Below are positions 1 to 11,219 of a DNA stretch of 64,000 nucleotides, piece by piece; the stretch's first letter is position 1, and each line of letters starts with the position of its first letter. Source of the stretch: Adineta vaga (taxonomy: Eukaryota > Rotifera); NCBI GenBank assembly GCA_021613535.1, contig CP075492.1, forward strand, positions 18,538,001 to 18,602,000, read 5' to 3'. The notes beneath the pieces are model-generated. The model made no database searches. It was given only the letters and a program-made list of their open reading frames with translations, and was not told the origin of the DNA. The position numbers and the translations under genes are program-made.

Positions 1-2084
1 TGAATGAACTGCGACGCAAGTTGAATCGGACCGCTTCTTATACTGTGTTTGGATTATCCAGTCCTACGCAGCGTTGGCAAGGACATCCAATACTCATCTC
101 TAGGTGTTTGTCGTTCGAGTTTCGACGTGCCTATACACCCAATTATCACTTCATCGGATTTATTATCCTCAAGAGAACAATAAATGAAGTAAGTAGAGTC
201 ATTTTCGGCAGGAAAAAAACAGATACAACGACTTTTTTTAATGTATAGTGCGACTTCGCTTATTTTTCCTTAATCAAACAGTACGAAAAATTAATTTAAG
301 CCTCATATAGAAGATTCTCTTGAATGAGGGAAGCAAATGGCAGAGCAAAAGACTTACTTACTGAAGGTTATTTTTCTTGAGTCTTTTTTGTAGTTTTAAC
401 TTTTTTTCTACGCTTTTGAATGTGTTCTTGCAGCTAATATGCAATAATATTTTCGTTCAGCCTTTTCATTAGAAGTTGCCATTTTATAATGGACTGTATG
501 GTATCCTATGAGACTATTCTAATTTGAATATGAGATCCATATATTCACTATTTCAAAGCAATTTCTTAAGCAAACTTTTACTAGATAAATCTGACACATT
601 ATATTCCGTCCCGAATAAAGTAGACCCGAAATCGGAAGTGTCGAAAAAATTAATATATTGATGTTACAAGATCAAATAGTGTTCTATTTATAGCTGAAGT
701 ACAGTTCAGCCAATCGGCAGCGTCTTCAGACTTGTGATCTACATTTCTTGTACTCCACTTATCAGCGAACTTTCAGCCGAAGAATTTGATGTTCAATTCA
801 CTAGATGGTCAAACTCTTTTTATCGCAATCTAGTTTCACTACATACAGAGAGGTGCATAAAAGACTTGCTCGTTTTGAGAAACACGATCTAAAAGGAGTG
901 TTGAAGTATATAGGATATAAATTTGTACTCACTCTTCTGCCTCCCTCTCCCCTCCCCCACAGACCGTGACCGACTTAACAATAAGCCATCACAGACCATG
1001 ACAGACACTTTAATTAATCAATTAGCTATCTAACTAAGAATCGGATTAATCCACTAATTAACCGTTCAATTAATAGATATCCACTTAATATATCAATAGT
1101 AAATCAGTAATGACTCGGGGACAAACCGTGACAGACAGGTCAAAAGCCGTCACAAACCATGACATCTATGTTTAAAAATGTATAAGTTTTTTATGAATCA
1201 CTTTGTGTTATATAGCAGTTCGATTTTGCATTCGTATTTGCTACATCTTTTAAGATTCTGTAAGTCTTCTATGAGAACCATTTATCCTTTTGTTGTGATA
1301 TTTCTAGACGGACTATACTGACGAGACGCGTGCTGTTAACGTATGGCTTAATAGAACACGGGCTCCCGAAGAATTTGTCGTGTTGGTCGCTTTTGGTACA
1401 CTGAGCAAAGTAAATGAAAAGGTTTGGCAAGCATTAGTCGATACAGTGCAACTCGTGCCAAATATGCACCTGCTTTTGACAATACCTGACCAGGTGCAGC
1501 GCATCAGAGTCCATGCATTACTCAAGTCTTTACTCGATCAACAATCACGTGTACTTGTCGTTTCATGGATCAATCAACAAGACGTTCTAACTCATTCTTC
1601 TCTGCGCATGTTTATTACACATGGTGGACTAAACAGCATTGGTGAAGCAGTGCATGCACATGTACCTTTACTTGTCTTGCCTGGTTTTGCCGATCAGCCA
1701 GCTAATGCAGCAAAAGTGCAAGAAGCCAAGATTGGCTACGCGCTAGAGCGAAGTACGATAACGGCCACTAAACTCGCCATTCACATCAAACAAATACATG
1801 CGGAACACGATGTGTTTATTCGACGTTTGATTCGCATGCATCAATTGAGTGAACTAGAAGGAGGAGCGCAACGAGCAGCTACATTAATCGATCAGTGGTT
1901 ACTCGTAGGTTATGCACACTTAGATACACTCGAGCATCAATTACCTTCTCTTGTTGCAACTAGTCTGGATGTACGGCTTGCATTCTTTGCACTTCTCATC
2001 CTCATAAACTATTTACTATTTCGATTCGTTTCGTCAATCGCGTGTACTCTTTCACGTCGTGTCAGAAAATGCAAACAAGAATAA
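1..2084 (+). CDS. UDP-glycosyltransferase, 3' part (two exons, 5' end outside window)
   Basis: Transfers a sugar from a UDP-sugar to small lipophilic acceptors; family members are ER-membrane enzymes of detoxification. Exon <1..188 reads through the mid-protein segment ending YTPNYHFIGFI and stops at GTAAGT; exon 1308..2084 opens after TTTCTAG in the same phase (0) and carries the UGT C-terminal domain: VLVAFGTLS, a DQ-containing WINQQDVLTHSSLRMFITHGG stretch split over the donor-binding loop, then HVPLLVLPGFADQPANA. A C-terminal hydrophobic helix (LAFFALLILINYLLF) followed by basic residues fits the family's type I membrane tail with a cytosolic basic end. The 1,119-bp intron is unusually long for this window. 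The N-terminal acceptor-binding domain lies upstream of base 1. Family call is firm; substrate is unknown. Confidence 0.85.
189..1307 (+). other. Long intron of the glycosyltransferase gene
   Basis: GTAAGT at 189 and TTTCTAG ending at 1307, phase 0 on both sides. It holds no convincing exon. Around 957-1165 there are several degenerate copies of a (cacagaCCRTGACagac)-like word on one strand, including ACAGACCGTGACCG, ACAGACCATGACAG, ACAAACCGTGACAG and ACAAACCATGACAT, suggesting a small decayed tandem or transposon end. Confidence 0.6.
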
Positions 2085-4093
2085 AACTACGTTTTTGTAT
2101 GTGCTATTTTATTCTATAATTATTCGATGACCTTTCCGAACTGTTGTAGTAGATTCTAGATCTTAATCTAATATATTTTTCTGATATTGGGTTGTTGCAG
2201 AAGTCCTTGCCGATTTTTTCGAAAATGTTTTAATATCATTTGCCAATATTATGTATATGTGTCATTTGTATATAATCATAGTACTTGATCAGTGCTATAA
2301 AATGACATTGATAAAAAAGTAAAGCTAATCGTACCGACTCACTTAACTCTCGACTGTGGAGGACGGATATTTTTAGTTTATCTCAATAGTGAGACGAATT
2401 GATCTAGGAACTTACTGTACGAGAAAACGACTTACATGTTATTATTGAAACATGTATTAACCTTCGAAAGTTAAATATTAATTATTTTATCGTTAAATCA
2501 ATTTCACCCAACACTCAACTATGAAAACAATATTTAGTGTAACAGAAAGAAAACCAAGCACGGGTCTTGTTGCACTTATTACTGTCTCTCTAACGATAAA
2601 TAATCACCATTCTTTTCTGCTTCTTTTATATCTTTCTCTTCAATTCTCATTTGCTCTTCTGATGACAGTATGAAACTTTTATCAGATGCCTACGGATATA
2701 ATTTTGGCAGGCTAATATTCAGAGATGGCTCAGAACGTAGAGCGAATTACCAGGGAAAAAACGTGTTTCGATGCTTTTTCCAATAGGAAAAAGTCGATCT
2801 TTTTCTTTCATTGTTTTTGAAAAAATTCGAATTGGCTGCTAACTTCGATTACGTTTTCAACATATCAATAGATTGCCGATGAATTAAGTCATGATTATAA
2901 TTATAATGATCAATTCAGAGCACCCTTAATAGACTACTGTGACACACATGATATTAAGGTAGAGTCTGAATATAACGAATTATCAAATAAATTATTAATC
3001 ACTGACAAATGGAAGAAACGAACTAGTGCTGCTGAAATCAGTCGACTAATGGAGGATTCAGCTTGAATCATCCAATAACTAGGGTGTGGGTGTGGGTATG
3101 TCTTCTTCACTCTCATCCACACCCACCCTGTGTATCTCGCCTCCTTTTCTTTTCTTTTCTTTTTTCCCCATTCTTATTATTCTGTTTTTCCCAGAATATT
3201 TTTTATTTATTAATATTCATTTAAGCGTGATCTAGTACTCGTCATAGTTATATTGGCGAGAAATTGTGAAACGCTTTTGTATTGATGCAGTGCCGAATCC
3301 AGGACTTTTTTGACGTGGGGTGATTCGGAAAACCTAGGAGCACTTTTCTTGAGGAGACTAGGGGTGATAATGATAATAAAACTCAGTAACAGATTATGTT
3401 TTAACCTTTTCTGTAAGAAAAAGACGAAAATCTTTTTTTGGACCAGGGGTGATCGACCCCTTTCAAATTCGTCATTGTATTGATGATGTTGCTTCTAGCT
3501 TAAATATTTCAATTTCTTTTTTCTATTATTATGTAAGCACTTCTGAGTGTTGCATTCGCTAGCATAATAAAAAAAAGGAAGTAACTATGTACACTCGAAT
3601 GTGTGTATAGCCACTTTCTAAAAAAAAAGGTATTCTCGTTATCATTCATATTTTATCTTTTTGTTGCATATAACAATACTAGAGTCAAAGTTTAGTTCTT
3701 AGAGAAATTTGTAGATATCACTAATGCTTACACTTTTATTTTAATTTTTTCTCCTCCAATCATTTACTCAGAACACATACAGGAAGAATAACTAAATGAA
3801 GAAAAAAAGTAAGTGATTGAAAAAAGTAAAATAATCGTTTATGCGCCACGTGCGAACCAATACTGAGTGGAAAAAGTAAAAAACCATTCAAGCTTGCAAG
3901 CATCAATAATAAATACAAGGACGTATATTTTTCGCGGAGAAGCACACTACTTTGTCATATACAACGTTCACGAATAAAAAATGAATCAGTCTGATCTGAC
4001 TATGAAATATCTGTTACCTGTGTTATATTAAAATGAATGACAACGAAGTTTGTATTGTGAAACTAATAGAATCTCTACTAGATGTGTTAATTT
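2085..4093. other. Gene-free AT-rich stretch
   Basis: No ORF with recognisable protein features. It contains one telomere-like palindrome (3081-3129, listed separately) and a slightly GC-richer patch near 3290-3480 with the repeated word GGGGTGAT, possibly a transposon remnant that I cannot classify. Confidence 0.5.
3081..3129. repeat. Telomere-like palindrome, copy 1
   Basis: AGGGTGTGGGTGTGGGTA followed after about 15 bp by TCCACACCCACCCT. The G-rich arm has two exact TGTGGG units. The spacer (TGTCTTCTTCACTC) resembles the spacer of the copies at 6242 and 7607. Confidence 0.8.
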
Positions 4094-4509
4094 AAGAGGG
4101 AAACGGCGGTTTTGGAATTTTGGAATTTTCAAAATCCAAAAATCAAACAGCAATATGCTCTTGCAAATGAAGGAATTTCAAGCTGAAATTTTTACCATAT
4201 GTAGGCTTCGTGGTCCTTAGAATATTCTAAAGTTCTCAACGCAAAGAGATGTTTTCTTCTGAATATAATAGGATTGCAAGAAATACTCATATTTCCCAGC
4301 ACGGTCAGAAAGTCCTGTTTTCTTGAAAATTGATTATTTTAAGAGAGAAACATCCGTTTGCACAGAAACTTTTCGAATATTTTAAAGACCACATGGTCTG
4401 CATACAGTAAATATTTCAGCTCGAAATTTATTCATTTGCAAGCAAACATTACTGGCGGATTTTGAGAGTTTCAGCGATTGGCAGTCCCGAAAATCCGCCG
4501 TTTCCCCTT
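4094..4509. mobile_element. Fold-back MITE with 10-bp target duplication
   Basis: The element begins AAGAGGGAAACGGCGG and ends with the complement of AAGGGGAAACGGCGG. The 10 bases GTGTTAATTT lie immediately outside both ends (4084-4093 and 4510-4519), a perfect target-site duplication. Both arms continue inward for about 130 bp with clear complementarity (for example GCAAATGAA, AGCTGAAAT and ATATTCTAAAG on the left against the right-hand arm). The element has no coding capacity; the open frame at its right end is an accident. A 9-10 bp duplication with long inverted arms suggests a Mutator-like (MULE) non-autonomous family. A related end is seen at about 38240. Confidence 0.8.
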
Positions 4510-4519
4510 GTGTTAATTT

Positions 4520-5739
4520 TTGTTGTATTTTCTTCATAAATATTGATAAAGTGTTTGTTTTTAAAATAGAGATAAAACATAAGATCAAAGAACAACTTTT
4601 GTCCTTCACAAGTAAAAATAGGTAAATGATTAACATAACAGGATATATGAATATAAAAAGATTTATATACATAAGAGACATTTTATCGTAATGATATCGA
4701 GAAGCTAGTAACGAGCAATTTACGAGTTTGATTTGTTTTCACCTAAGAATCCCTATTTGAACAAAATGAGGTTTTTTTATCAAGTTTGATCAAAGTCTTT
4801 TGGTTATGTGAAAGACAAAAGTCATTCTTTAATTCTGTATTTTATCTCTATTTGTATGTAACGATTTTATTTATATTTATTCTTTAGTATAAAGAAAAAT
4901 AAAAATAAATATTTCGATTCCAGTTTCGAGAGAATCAATGCCAAGAAATACAAAATTAGTTTGTATACCTAATAAAAGCTTATTGAAAACGGGATTTAGG
5001 AGTATATTTAGGAATTACATAGGATGATAATTGGTTGTTAAACTACGAAAAATCACAGAATTTCTGGAATTTTTGTGAGATGTTTTTTGATAAGCAGTTC
5101 ACCATGATATAGGGGGTAAAGTTGTTACAGGTTTTCCATCTTTAGTCCCATGATCCTTCCTTATTTTGTCCTTATATTTGTGTTCTGACTTCGTACATCA
5201 TGTTGTACTTTGTCTCTATCATATTCTTTTCATCTCTCTGATGCACAAGTATATAAGTATATGTTTTGTATGAAAGCGATTCCATTCTCGATAGGAAGAA
5301 ATATAATAAAGCGTAGTTCCATCAGTGCTGACTCTTCTTCAATCAAATATCCTCACATAATGCACAGTTCGATGTGTTTTCATCTTCTTTTTTCAATGGT
5401 GAAAACTGCGACTCTTGACACTGTTGTTATCGAAAGTTATTCAAAATATACCAACCCGGTTTTTTTAAAAGTGTTTCATAGTAAAGGTAAAGTGTCATCC
5501 GTCATTTATCTTCAAAACATGTTTTTGATCATGTAACATTTATTCCAGCGAGGCTATTTGTTGTCAATACTTGAAAATAATAAATCTTTCAATGAAGAAA
5601 AATAAATTATATGAATACTGTATCGTATTCATAATATCGACTTATAAATGAGCTATTTCATAAAAGAAACTATTTCAATTTTGAAAACTTTCATATTATT
5701 TCCTTTTCAGAAGTACAGAAATATTGAAGAATTTCACTA
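4520..5739. other. Gene-free stretch upstream of the MFSD4-like gene
   Basis: AT-rich. A 108-codon open frame at 5210-5536 has no domain, signal peptide or splice context, and I do not regard it as a gene. No promoter motif could be assigned. Confidence 0.45.
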
Positions 5740-7540
5740 ATGGAACGCGATGAAAATCAGAAGTTAATTATCAATGAATATTCAGCTACTCCTTCAATTC
5801 CTTATTTTTTATCATTGGCGCATTCATTCTTTTGTTTTGCTTTGTCTTCCGCCATTACTGGGCCAACATTACTGAATTTAGAATCACAAAATAATGGAAC
5901 AATTGATAAGTTATCTTACATATTTCTTGTACGTAGTATTAGCGCTTTACTAGGAAATATTTTTGCTGGTATTATTATTGATAAATATATGCATTTCGGA
6001 AAGTCTTTATTATGTTTATCAGTATGTCTTATGGGTACAACAACTGCTTTAATACCATGTATTTTCAATCTTTCATTATTGATTATCGTAGAAATTTTCT
6101 TCGGAATAGGAGTGGGTATGACTACTAATTTTGCACAGATACTGTTATTGAAAGCTTGCAGTAAGAATAAAGTTGGCACATATCTGCATGGATTACATTT
6201 TGCTTTTGGTAAGTAACATTTCAGTTCGTTTTCTTACAATATTGAGGGTGTGGGTGGGTGTGGGTGTGGGTAATAGGAAGACATGCTCTTCACACCCACA
6301 CTCACACTTAACCTAATCAGAGGATGAAAATAAATAAGACTAGTAAATTCAGTTGCTGTCACCACTGTCTATAATAGAGGGATCTCAGTCAAGCGAAAAA
6401 GTCAGTTCATTTGCTGAAGGTCCAATTCTTTTCCCTATACACTTCAACAGTCATCTTCAGTAGTATTTCGTGAATTAAAAAGAGACTCGAGATTTTATAT
6501 CATGACTTAACAAAAATGTAGTGAATATTGTCAGCTGTAAGTGCATTAGTCTCTTGTGATGAAGTGGATTCTTATTAAATACGCTCGTTTTCTGAATAAG
6601 ATATCAACAGGTTACAGCAATTCTATGAAAACTTCATGTTAATCACTTGTTATACTGATTTTCATCACGATTCTTTTTATTGCTTTTAAATAGGACTTCT
6701 AATTGTATTTTAGCCCTTGGTATACTTGCTGCACCATTGATTGCTGCTCCATTTTTATCGAAATCACCATCAGATCGTCGTTGGCATTACATTTACTATA
6801 TAATTGCATTAGTATTTTTAACCGATGTATTATGGCTTTTATTTTATTCTATCAGAGACGAATGGATTTCTTTAAAAGGAAAGACGAAAAATGAAAAAAT
6901 ATATGAAGAAAGACGTTCATCTTCCATCAAAACTGATGGAGATTCATATGCACATGATGAACAAAAAAATAAATGGCGAAATATTTTTTCAATTGCTTTA
7001 CTATTCCTCACTTTGTCTATGGTTATTGGTTGTGAACGTGGTTATATCAGTTTTCTCTATACTTATGCTCGTGTATATCTGAATTTTGAAACACATTGGG
7101 CTGCCTACTTAAATGCAACATTTGGATTTTCATTGGCTATTGGTCGATTAGCAGGAGTTTTTGGTACACTTGTATTAAAATCAAATCATCTCATTTTAAT
7201 TGATATGACAGGTTGTTTAATTGCATTTACATTGCTTGGTTTATTTTCCAATTCATCATCAATAGCATGGATTGGTACAATAATTTACGGTTTTTTTGTA
7301 GCTTCATTAGTTCCAGCTACGATTGATTGGACTCAATCACATTTTCATGTTACCGGAAAACTCCTAACAATTTTATTTGCAGGTGGAGCAGTAGGTGCCG
7401 GCACAATACCTTTATTAATCGGACAATTCTTTAGCTCCGCATTATTTATTCCTTTCGTGTTAATCATTGTTTCACTCGTTACCATGATATTAGCAACTCT
7501 TTTTTACATTGTTACACTGAGTTTATCATTATATTATTAA
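5740..7540 (+). CDS. Major facilitator transporter, MFSD4/NaGLT1-like (two exons)
   Basis: Model join(5740..6208, 6714..7540), 431 aa. Exon 1 ends one base into a codon before GTAAGTAAC; exon 2 opens after TATTTTAG with the two missing bases, giving LHGLHFAFALGILAAP across the join. That segment matches the MFSD4/sodium-dependent glucose transporter 1 pattern (LHxxFGLGxxLxPLI). About 12 hydrophobic helices can be counted, with a longer charged central loop around residues 210-250 (KGKTKNEKIYEERRSSS). Probably a plasma-membrane sugar or small-solute carrier; substrate unknown. It is slightly shorter than vertebrate MFSD4 proteins. Start ATG 5740 follows an AT-rich leader without an in-frame upstream ATG. 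Its single intron contains a telomere-like palindrome. Confidence 0.85.
6242..6308. repeat. Telomere-like palindrome, copy 2 (inside an intron)
   Basis: TTGAGGGTGTGGGTGGGTG runs into further TGTGGG units, a spacer TAATAGGAAGACATGCTC, then CACACCCACACTCACAC. It lies wholly inside the 505-bp intron of the MFSD4-like gene, so transcription of that gene would pass through a strong hairpin. Confidence 0.85.
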
Positions 7541-8744
7541 ATGTTCATTTTTTTCGTTCGTTCATTAATTGATATTTTTTTTAAAAAAATCAATTAAAAT
7601 CGATTATTGAGAGTGTGGATATGAGCATATCTTCTTCACCCACACCCACCCTCAATACATGATGAGTTCTTGTCAGACATCTTGTGCGATAATATATCAA
7701 TAGACAAAAGTTATATATCTTGTTTGAAATACATAGTTACTTTTTTGTTGTGATTACCTGTAGAAATAAAAAAAAGAAAATAACTATGTTGGAAATAATC
7801 TTGAGTGTAAGTAAAACTTTTTTTCAACTTATGGACTCTATAAAAAAAAGTGTTTTTGCTTGGAAAATGACTCCATTCGAATAGAAACTAGATAAAAGAA
7901 AGTAGAAGAATACGAATAACGATATTAAATACTTCAGACAAAGATGTAAGAACATGTGCACCTTCTCACTGACGAAAAATGTCAATAATGCACATCCTTT
8001 ATATGGAGGAGGAAAAAACCAACATAAAATAATGACGTGCATTAGAACAGAGAGAAATGAAAGAAAACGTGTTAAAGGTATTCCAATCGATCGTGTATGA
8101 TATATGGTTCATTTCTGATAGAGCTAATTTAATGATAAATCCATAGTGTTTGCTGTGGAGTCGAGTTTTTTCATAGTTGGAAGATCTATAGTCATACGAC
8201 TAAATAACATGGAAGCATTATCTTCAAGTATATATCCTCGATCAAATACAATGCTGTGTAAATAGAGTCGTTGAAGAAAAGGATAATGTTGACAAAACAA
8301 ATTCATTTAATGTGATTTTGTTTGATGAAATTTGTCTGTTTTTATCATAGAAAAATACTAAGTTAATCCCTTCTAAAATTGTTTTTAATATCAAAAGTCA
8401 CACTAATTGATGAATTGTAATGTGCAGTACATAGAAATTCGACAAGAGGTTCTTTTACAAAGTTGTTTACTTTAAACTAATCGTTTATATCGTGTTTTAA
8501 AAACAGTTGAGATTAAAAGGCTTAGTTTTAATTAAGAAATCAGCAAAAAACGGAAAGATTTTCTAACCAACTGCTGTAGAAAAAAAAGTGAGCCTGATTT
8601 TGTTCTTGACTAAATATCCATTGGTGTTGGCAAAAGGGAAACTTCATTTCCTCTTGTGCTAAGATAACGCATTTATTTTCTTTCTCACAAATATTATCTC
8701 GTATGTTCACAGTTTCTACTTCTCAGTAAAATTAGTAGTCTCAA
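7541..8744. other. Intergenic stretch; one palindrome, otherwise no gene seen
   Basis: Short frames at 7824-8042 and 8124-8306 on the minus strand lack start context, neighbours or recognisable domains. The second (PFLQRLYLHSIVFDRGY) has a faintly protein-like composition and could be a relic, but nothing supports a call. Confidence 0.4.
7607..7655. repeat. Telomere-like palindrome, copy 3
   Basis: TTGAGAGTGTGGATATG, then ATATCTTCTTCACC, then CACACCCACCCTCAA. The termini TTGAG..CTCAA are clear, and a TA dinucleotide sits directly outside each end. Confidence 0.75.
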
Positions 8745-10289
8745 ATGAGAGTAAATCCCTTAGCGCGACAAATGAGTATGGATGGCTACCCTGCCACTTG
8801 TTTCACATCAGCAGCGAGTCGTTTTCGGATGTTCTTTGTCAGAGATGCAGAAGCTAAATCATCACTGAATCGTTTACGAACTAATATTAAGAATTATGTC
8901 TTAAACTTTAATAAATTTGATAAACGAGTTCCTTTGCATGTCACTTCACACGAATTACGGAATGGAATCTACTCGACTCGTATATTTCTTTTTTCATTAA
9001 TCGTCTCTTTAACAGCACTGGTATTATTCGGTGCACTGCTAAATGAAACACAAACTGTGACAATTTCGAACGTCACTGAAGAAGAATATCAAAAACTCGA
9101 ACAGAAATATTCTCAAACACTTCGATGTCCCTGTCAAAAAATATCAATTGAATATAAAGAATTCAGTTCAATTCAACCAATTCTCCATCCAATTTGTTCT
9201 TCTGTCTACGTCACTGATCAATGGTATTCTGGATATCTTTCCTTTCCTGCAAACAGTCTCCCATATCCATTTTTAAATACCCTTCGAGGACCACAGAGTT
9301 TTCGAAGTATTGGTCCAGCACAATTTCGACTTTTATCTTTATTTTGTAATGTATCAAATCGAACTGTACAAGATAATCTCGTTCTGTTCAAAACAACAAC
9401 ACTTATAACTGCTCACGCTATTTCATCTTCTTTGTTTCAGTCACAGACAACAGCTTTCATCAATGAGTTTATATCATCCACCATTAGTTCATTCAATCAA
9501 TTATTAGATACAATAGTGAGCACCACACAAAATGATGTCTTTTCAATGAATTTTGGACCATTAAATTTGTGGGTACAGGATGACACTGATTTTAATTCAT
9601 TTTTAGGGATTTTGTCTGAATGTAGTAAATGTGAAGCTCACATAACCTGTTTAAATCCAGCACTACTATATCCCCCTACTGACGTACTACCTCCACCCAG
9701 CTTTCCACTAGAATTGCAATTCCGATATTTTATTTCGGGATGGTATGGTGGTTGTTCGATTATGGGCTCACTGTTGTTATCAAACTTGGAATGTTTCTTT
9801 TCTGCTATATGTTATCATGGCATTGCGCTTTATATTTATGCATTTGATGAAAGAGCCCATTACTCTAGCTCTGGGGGAATATATCCAGCACCCTACTTTC
9901 GAACTTATACTAATTTAAATTCTTCAGAACTAATCCGATCTAAATCAAATTCATCGATAAAAGAAATCTTTCAACAACTAATGGTGGAATCATGGAATCC
10001 TCGAATTTTCTATTCGAAATACTTTTTGGCTTGTCAGCCAACCAGTTGTACATACACACGAATTGCCAAACGTGGTCTGCTTTCTACCGTGTCACTGATC
10101 GTGGGACTAGTCGGTGGACTGACAACAATTCTGAAACTAGTTATTCCACCAATAGTGGCATTTTTACGACGAAATAAACGGCCACCACCATCATCGCAGA
10201 GTAATACTGATCGTCGTCGCCGACAGCGGAGAAAGAAATGCATTGGTTATCGTCCCTTATGGCAGCATCGAGCAAGATCTCGTCGTTGA
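8745..10289 (+). CDS. Two-TM surface protein of a bdelloid-type expanded family
   Basis: Single-exon 514-aa protein. Residues about 1-80 are basic and cytosolic-like; residues about 82-105 (TRIFLFSLIVSLTALVLFGA) form a first TM helix. A long external domain follows with many N-x-S/T sites and conserved-looking cysteine motifs (LRCPCQKISI, HPICSSVYV, SNLECFFSAIC, CQPTSCTYT). A second TM (LLSTVSLIVGLVGGLTTILK) precedes a short Arg/Lys-rich tail. I recall many bdelloid proteins with the layout CPC..ISI / LHPICSS / LECFFS..C / CQPxxCTY. Function is unknown; the architecture suggests a surface receptor or structural protein. A broken paralogue lies at 47506-48231 on the minus strand. ATG 8745 has no obvious upstream coding exon. 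Confidence 0.75.
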   Translation: MRVNPLARQMSMDGYPATCFTSAASRFRMFFVRDAEAKSSLNRLRTNIKNYVLNFNKFDKRVPLHVTSHELRNGIYSTRIFLFSLIVSLTALVLFGALLNETQTVTISNVTEEEYQKLEQKYSQTLRCPCQKISIEYKEFSSIQPILHPICSSVYVTDQWYSGYLSFPANSLPYPFLNTLRGPQSFRSIGPAQFRLLSLFCNVSNRTVQDNLVLFKTTTLITAHAISSSLFQSQTTAFINEFISSTISSFNQLLDTIVSTTQNDVFSMNFGPLNLWVQDDTDFNSFLGILSECSKCEAHITCLNPALLYPPTDVLPPPSFPLELQFRYFISGWYGGCSIMGSLLLSNLECFFSAICYHGIALYIYAFDERAHYSSSGGIYPAPYFRTYTNLNSSELIRSKSNSSIKEIFQQLMVESWNPRIFYSKYFLACQPTSCTYTRIAKRGLLSTVSLIVGLVGGLTTILKLVIPPIVAFLRRNKRPPPSSQSNTDRRRRQRRKKCIGYRPLWQHRARSRR

Positions 10290-10358
10290 ACTATTTCGAA
10301 CGCAATCATTTTAAGACTTTACACAAAAACTAGCCGTATTGTTCATGTCCGTTTAGCG

Positions 10359-10381
10359 TGAGGGTGGGTGTGAGGGTGTGT
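10359..10381. repeat. G-rich half-arm of the telomere-like repeat
   Basis: Reads GAGGGTGGGTGTGAGGGTGTG with no C-rich partner nearby. It marks the left edge of the ribozyme-containing stretch. Confidence 0.5.
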
Positions 10382-10434
10382 CAAACTATCATAACTAGTT
10401 TCGACTATTGTAGAAGATAAGAGATTGAAAGCAT

Positions 10435-10481
10435 CACGCGACGCGTTTCGACCTTTGCTTAAGGGCCAATCATCAGGCATG
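10435..10481 (-). ncRNA. Hammerhead ribozyme-like motif
   Basis: On the minus strand, in order: CATGC, CTGATGA, TT, GGCCCTT, AAGC, AAAGGTC, GAAA, CGCGTC, GCGTG. CTGATGA and GAAA are the two invariant core blocks. CATGC pairs with GCGTG (one wobble) as stem I; GGCCCTT pairs with AAAGGTC (one mismatch, one wobble) as stem II. GAAACGCGTC matches the minimal stem III and GUC cleavage site known for hammerheads in Penelope-like elements. The extra TT after CTGATGA departs from consensus, so activity may be reduced. Related but weaker copies follow at 10982 and 11123. Confidence 0.5.
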
Positions 10482-10749
10482 TTAACAATCTACTATTACA
10501 AATAAATCCAAAATCATCCAAGAAATTGAAGAATTTTGAAAAAAGTCATAATAAATCTTATTTTCTTTTTAAGTATAAATAGTTATAGAAGATAAGATAA
10601 CCGCTGCCATAATCTAGATTTGACTTTAGGTACGAAGATTCTCGAAAATCAGAAGATCTTGATAGATATAGAATTTTAGAGATAATACCAAAGCGTTAGC
10701 TATACTATAATACACCACATTCCAAATATCTGTACACAAGTGAAAGGAT

Positions 10750-10833
10750 ATGCCCAAGGTAGGAAACCAATTCTCGACCTTCCGAATCACATGCCGACTG
10801 CTCTACCAAGTTAGCTACCCGATCAATCTTAAC
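10750..10833 (-). repeat. Degenerate tRNA-like sequence (tRNA pseudogene or SINE head)
   Basis: On the minus strand the A-box-like TAGCTAACTTGGTAGAGCA is followed about 30 bases later by AATTGGTTTCC, a decayed B box (consensus GGTTCGATTCC). The anticodon arm pairs poorly and the acceptor ends are not complementary, so this is not a working tRNA. It sits between the hammerhead-like motifs. Confidence 0.4.
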
Positions 10834-10981
10834 TCATGTTATATATCCATCTGGATGTGTTATATCATAATGTTCCTTTTAACTCAAACATTTTGTCTCA
10901 CCTCCCAGTATCTATCCTGTTACAGATAGATGCCTATATGCGGACTATTACCTAGGGTGTGTATAAAGATTTAGCTACTAC

Positions 10982-11166
10982 GACAAGTTTGGACTTTGTT
11001 TAAGGGGATCATATGAAATGGTTTTGTCTATATGGATTGAATTTGATTCAAACAAACTGAATTTATGTTGTTACAATATGTTAAAGGACATAAGTAGTCG
11101 TAAAATAAGTTGTGAATTGTGTGTCAAGCTAACATGGTTAGTTTCGGCCTTGTGTAAGCATCTGTC
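10982..11166 (-). repeat. Two degenerate hammerhead-related segments
   Basis: The minus strand at 10982-11015 reads TATGATCC, CCTTAAACAAAG, TCCAAAC, TTGTCG, which aligns stepwise with the better motif at 10435-10481. At 11123-11166 it reads CAGATG, CTTACACAAGG, CCGAAAC, then a perfect CTAAC/GTTAG hairpin. Cores are mutated; I read both as decayed copies of the same repeat. Confidence 0.3.
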
Positions 11167-11219
11167 GAAATGGGAAAGGTTTGTATGCTGTATAATAAAA
11201 ATCTAAAACGAATAAGTTT

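Noticed and set aside
4382-4681. 99-codon minus-strand ORF
   Set aside because: It runs through the inverted arm of the fold-back MITE; the related frame near 38240 shares only the repeat terminus.
5210-5536. 108-codon ORF
   Set aside because: No domain, leader, splice context or neighbour support; composition like random AT-rich DNA.
8124-8306. F-box/LRR-like minus-strand fragment
   Set aside because: Faint LRR-like feel (FLQRLYLHSI) but too short and isolated to support a family call.
10750-10833. Functional tRNA gene on the minus strand
   Set aside because: The A box is good, but the B box is mutated, the anticodon arm pairs badly and the acceptor ends are not complementary; kept only as a tRNA-like repeat.
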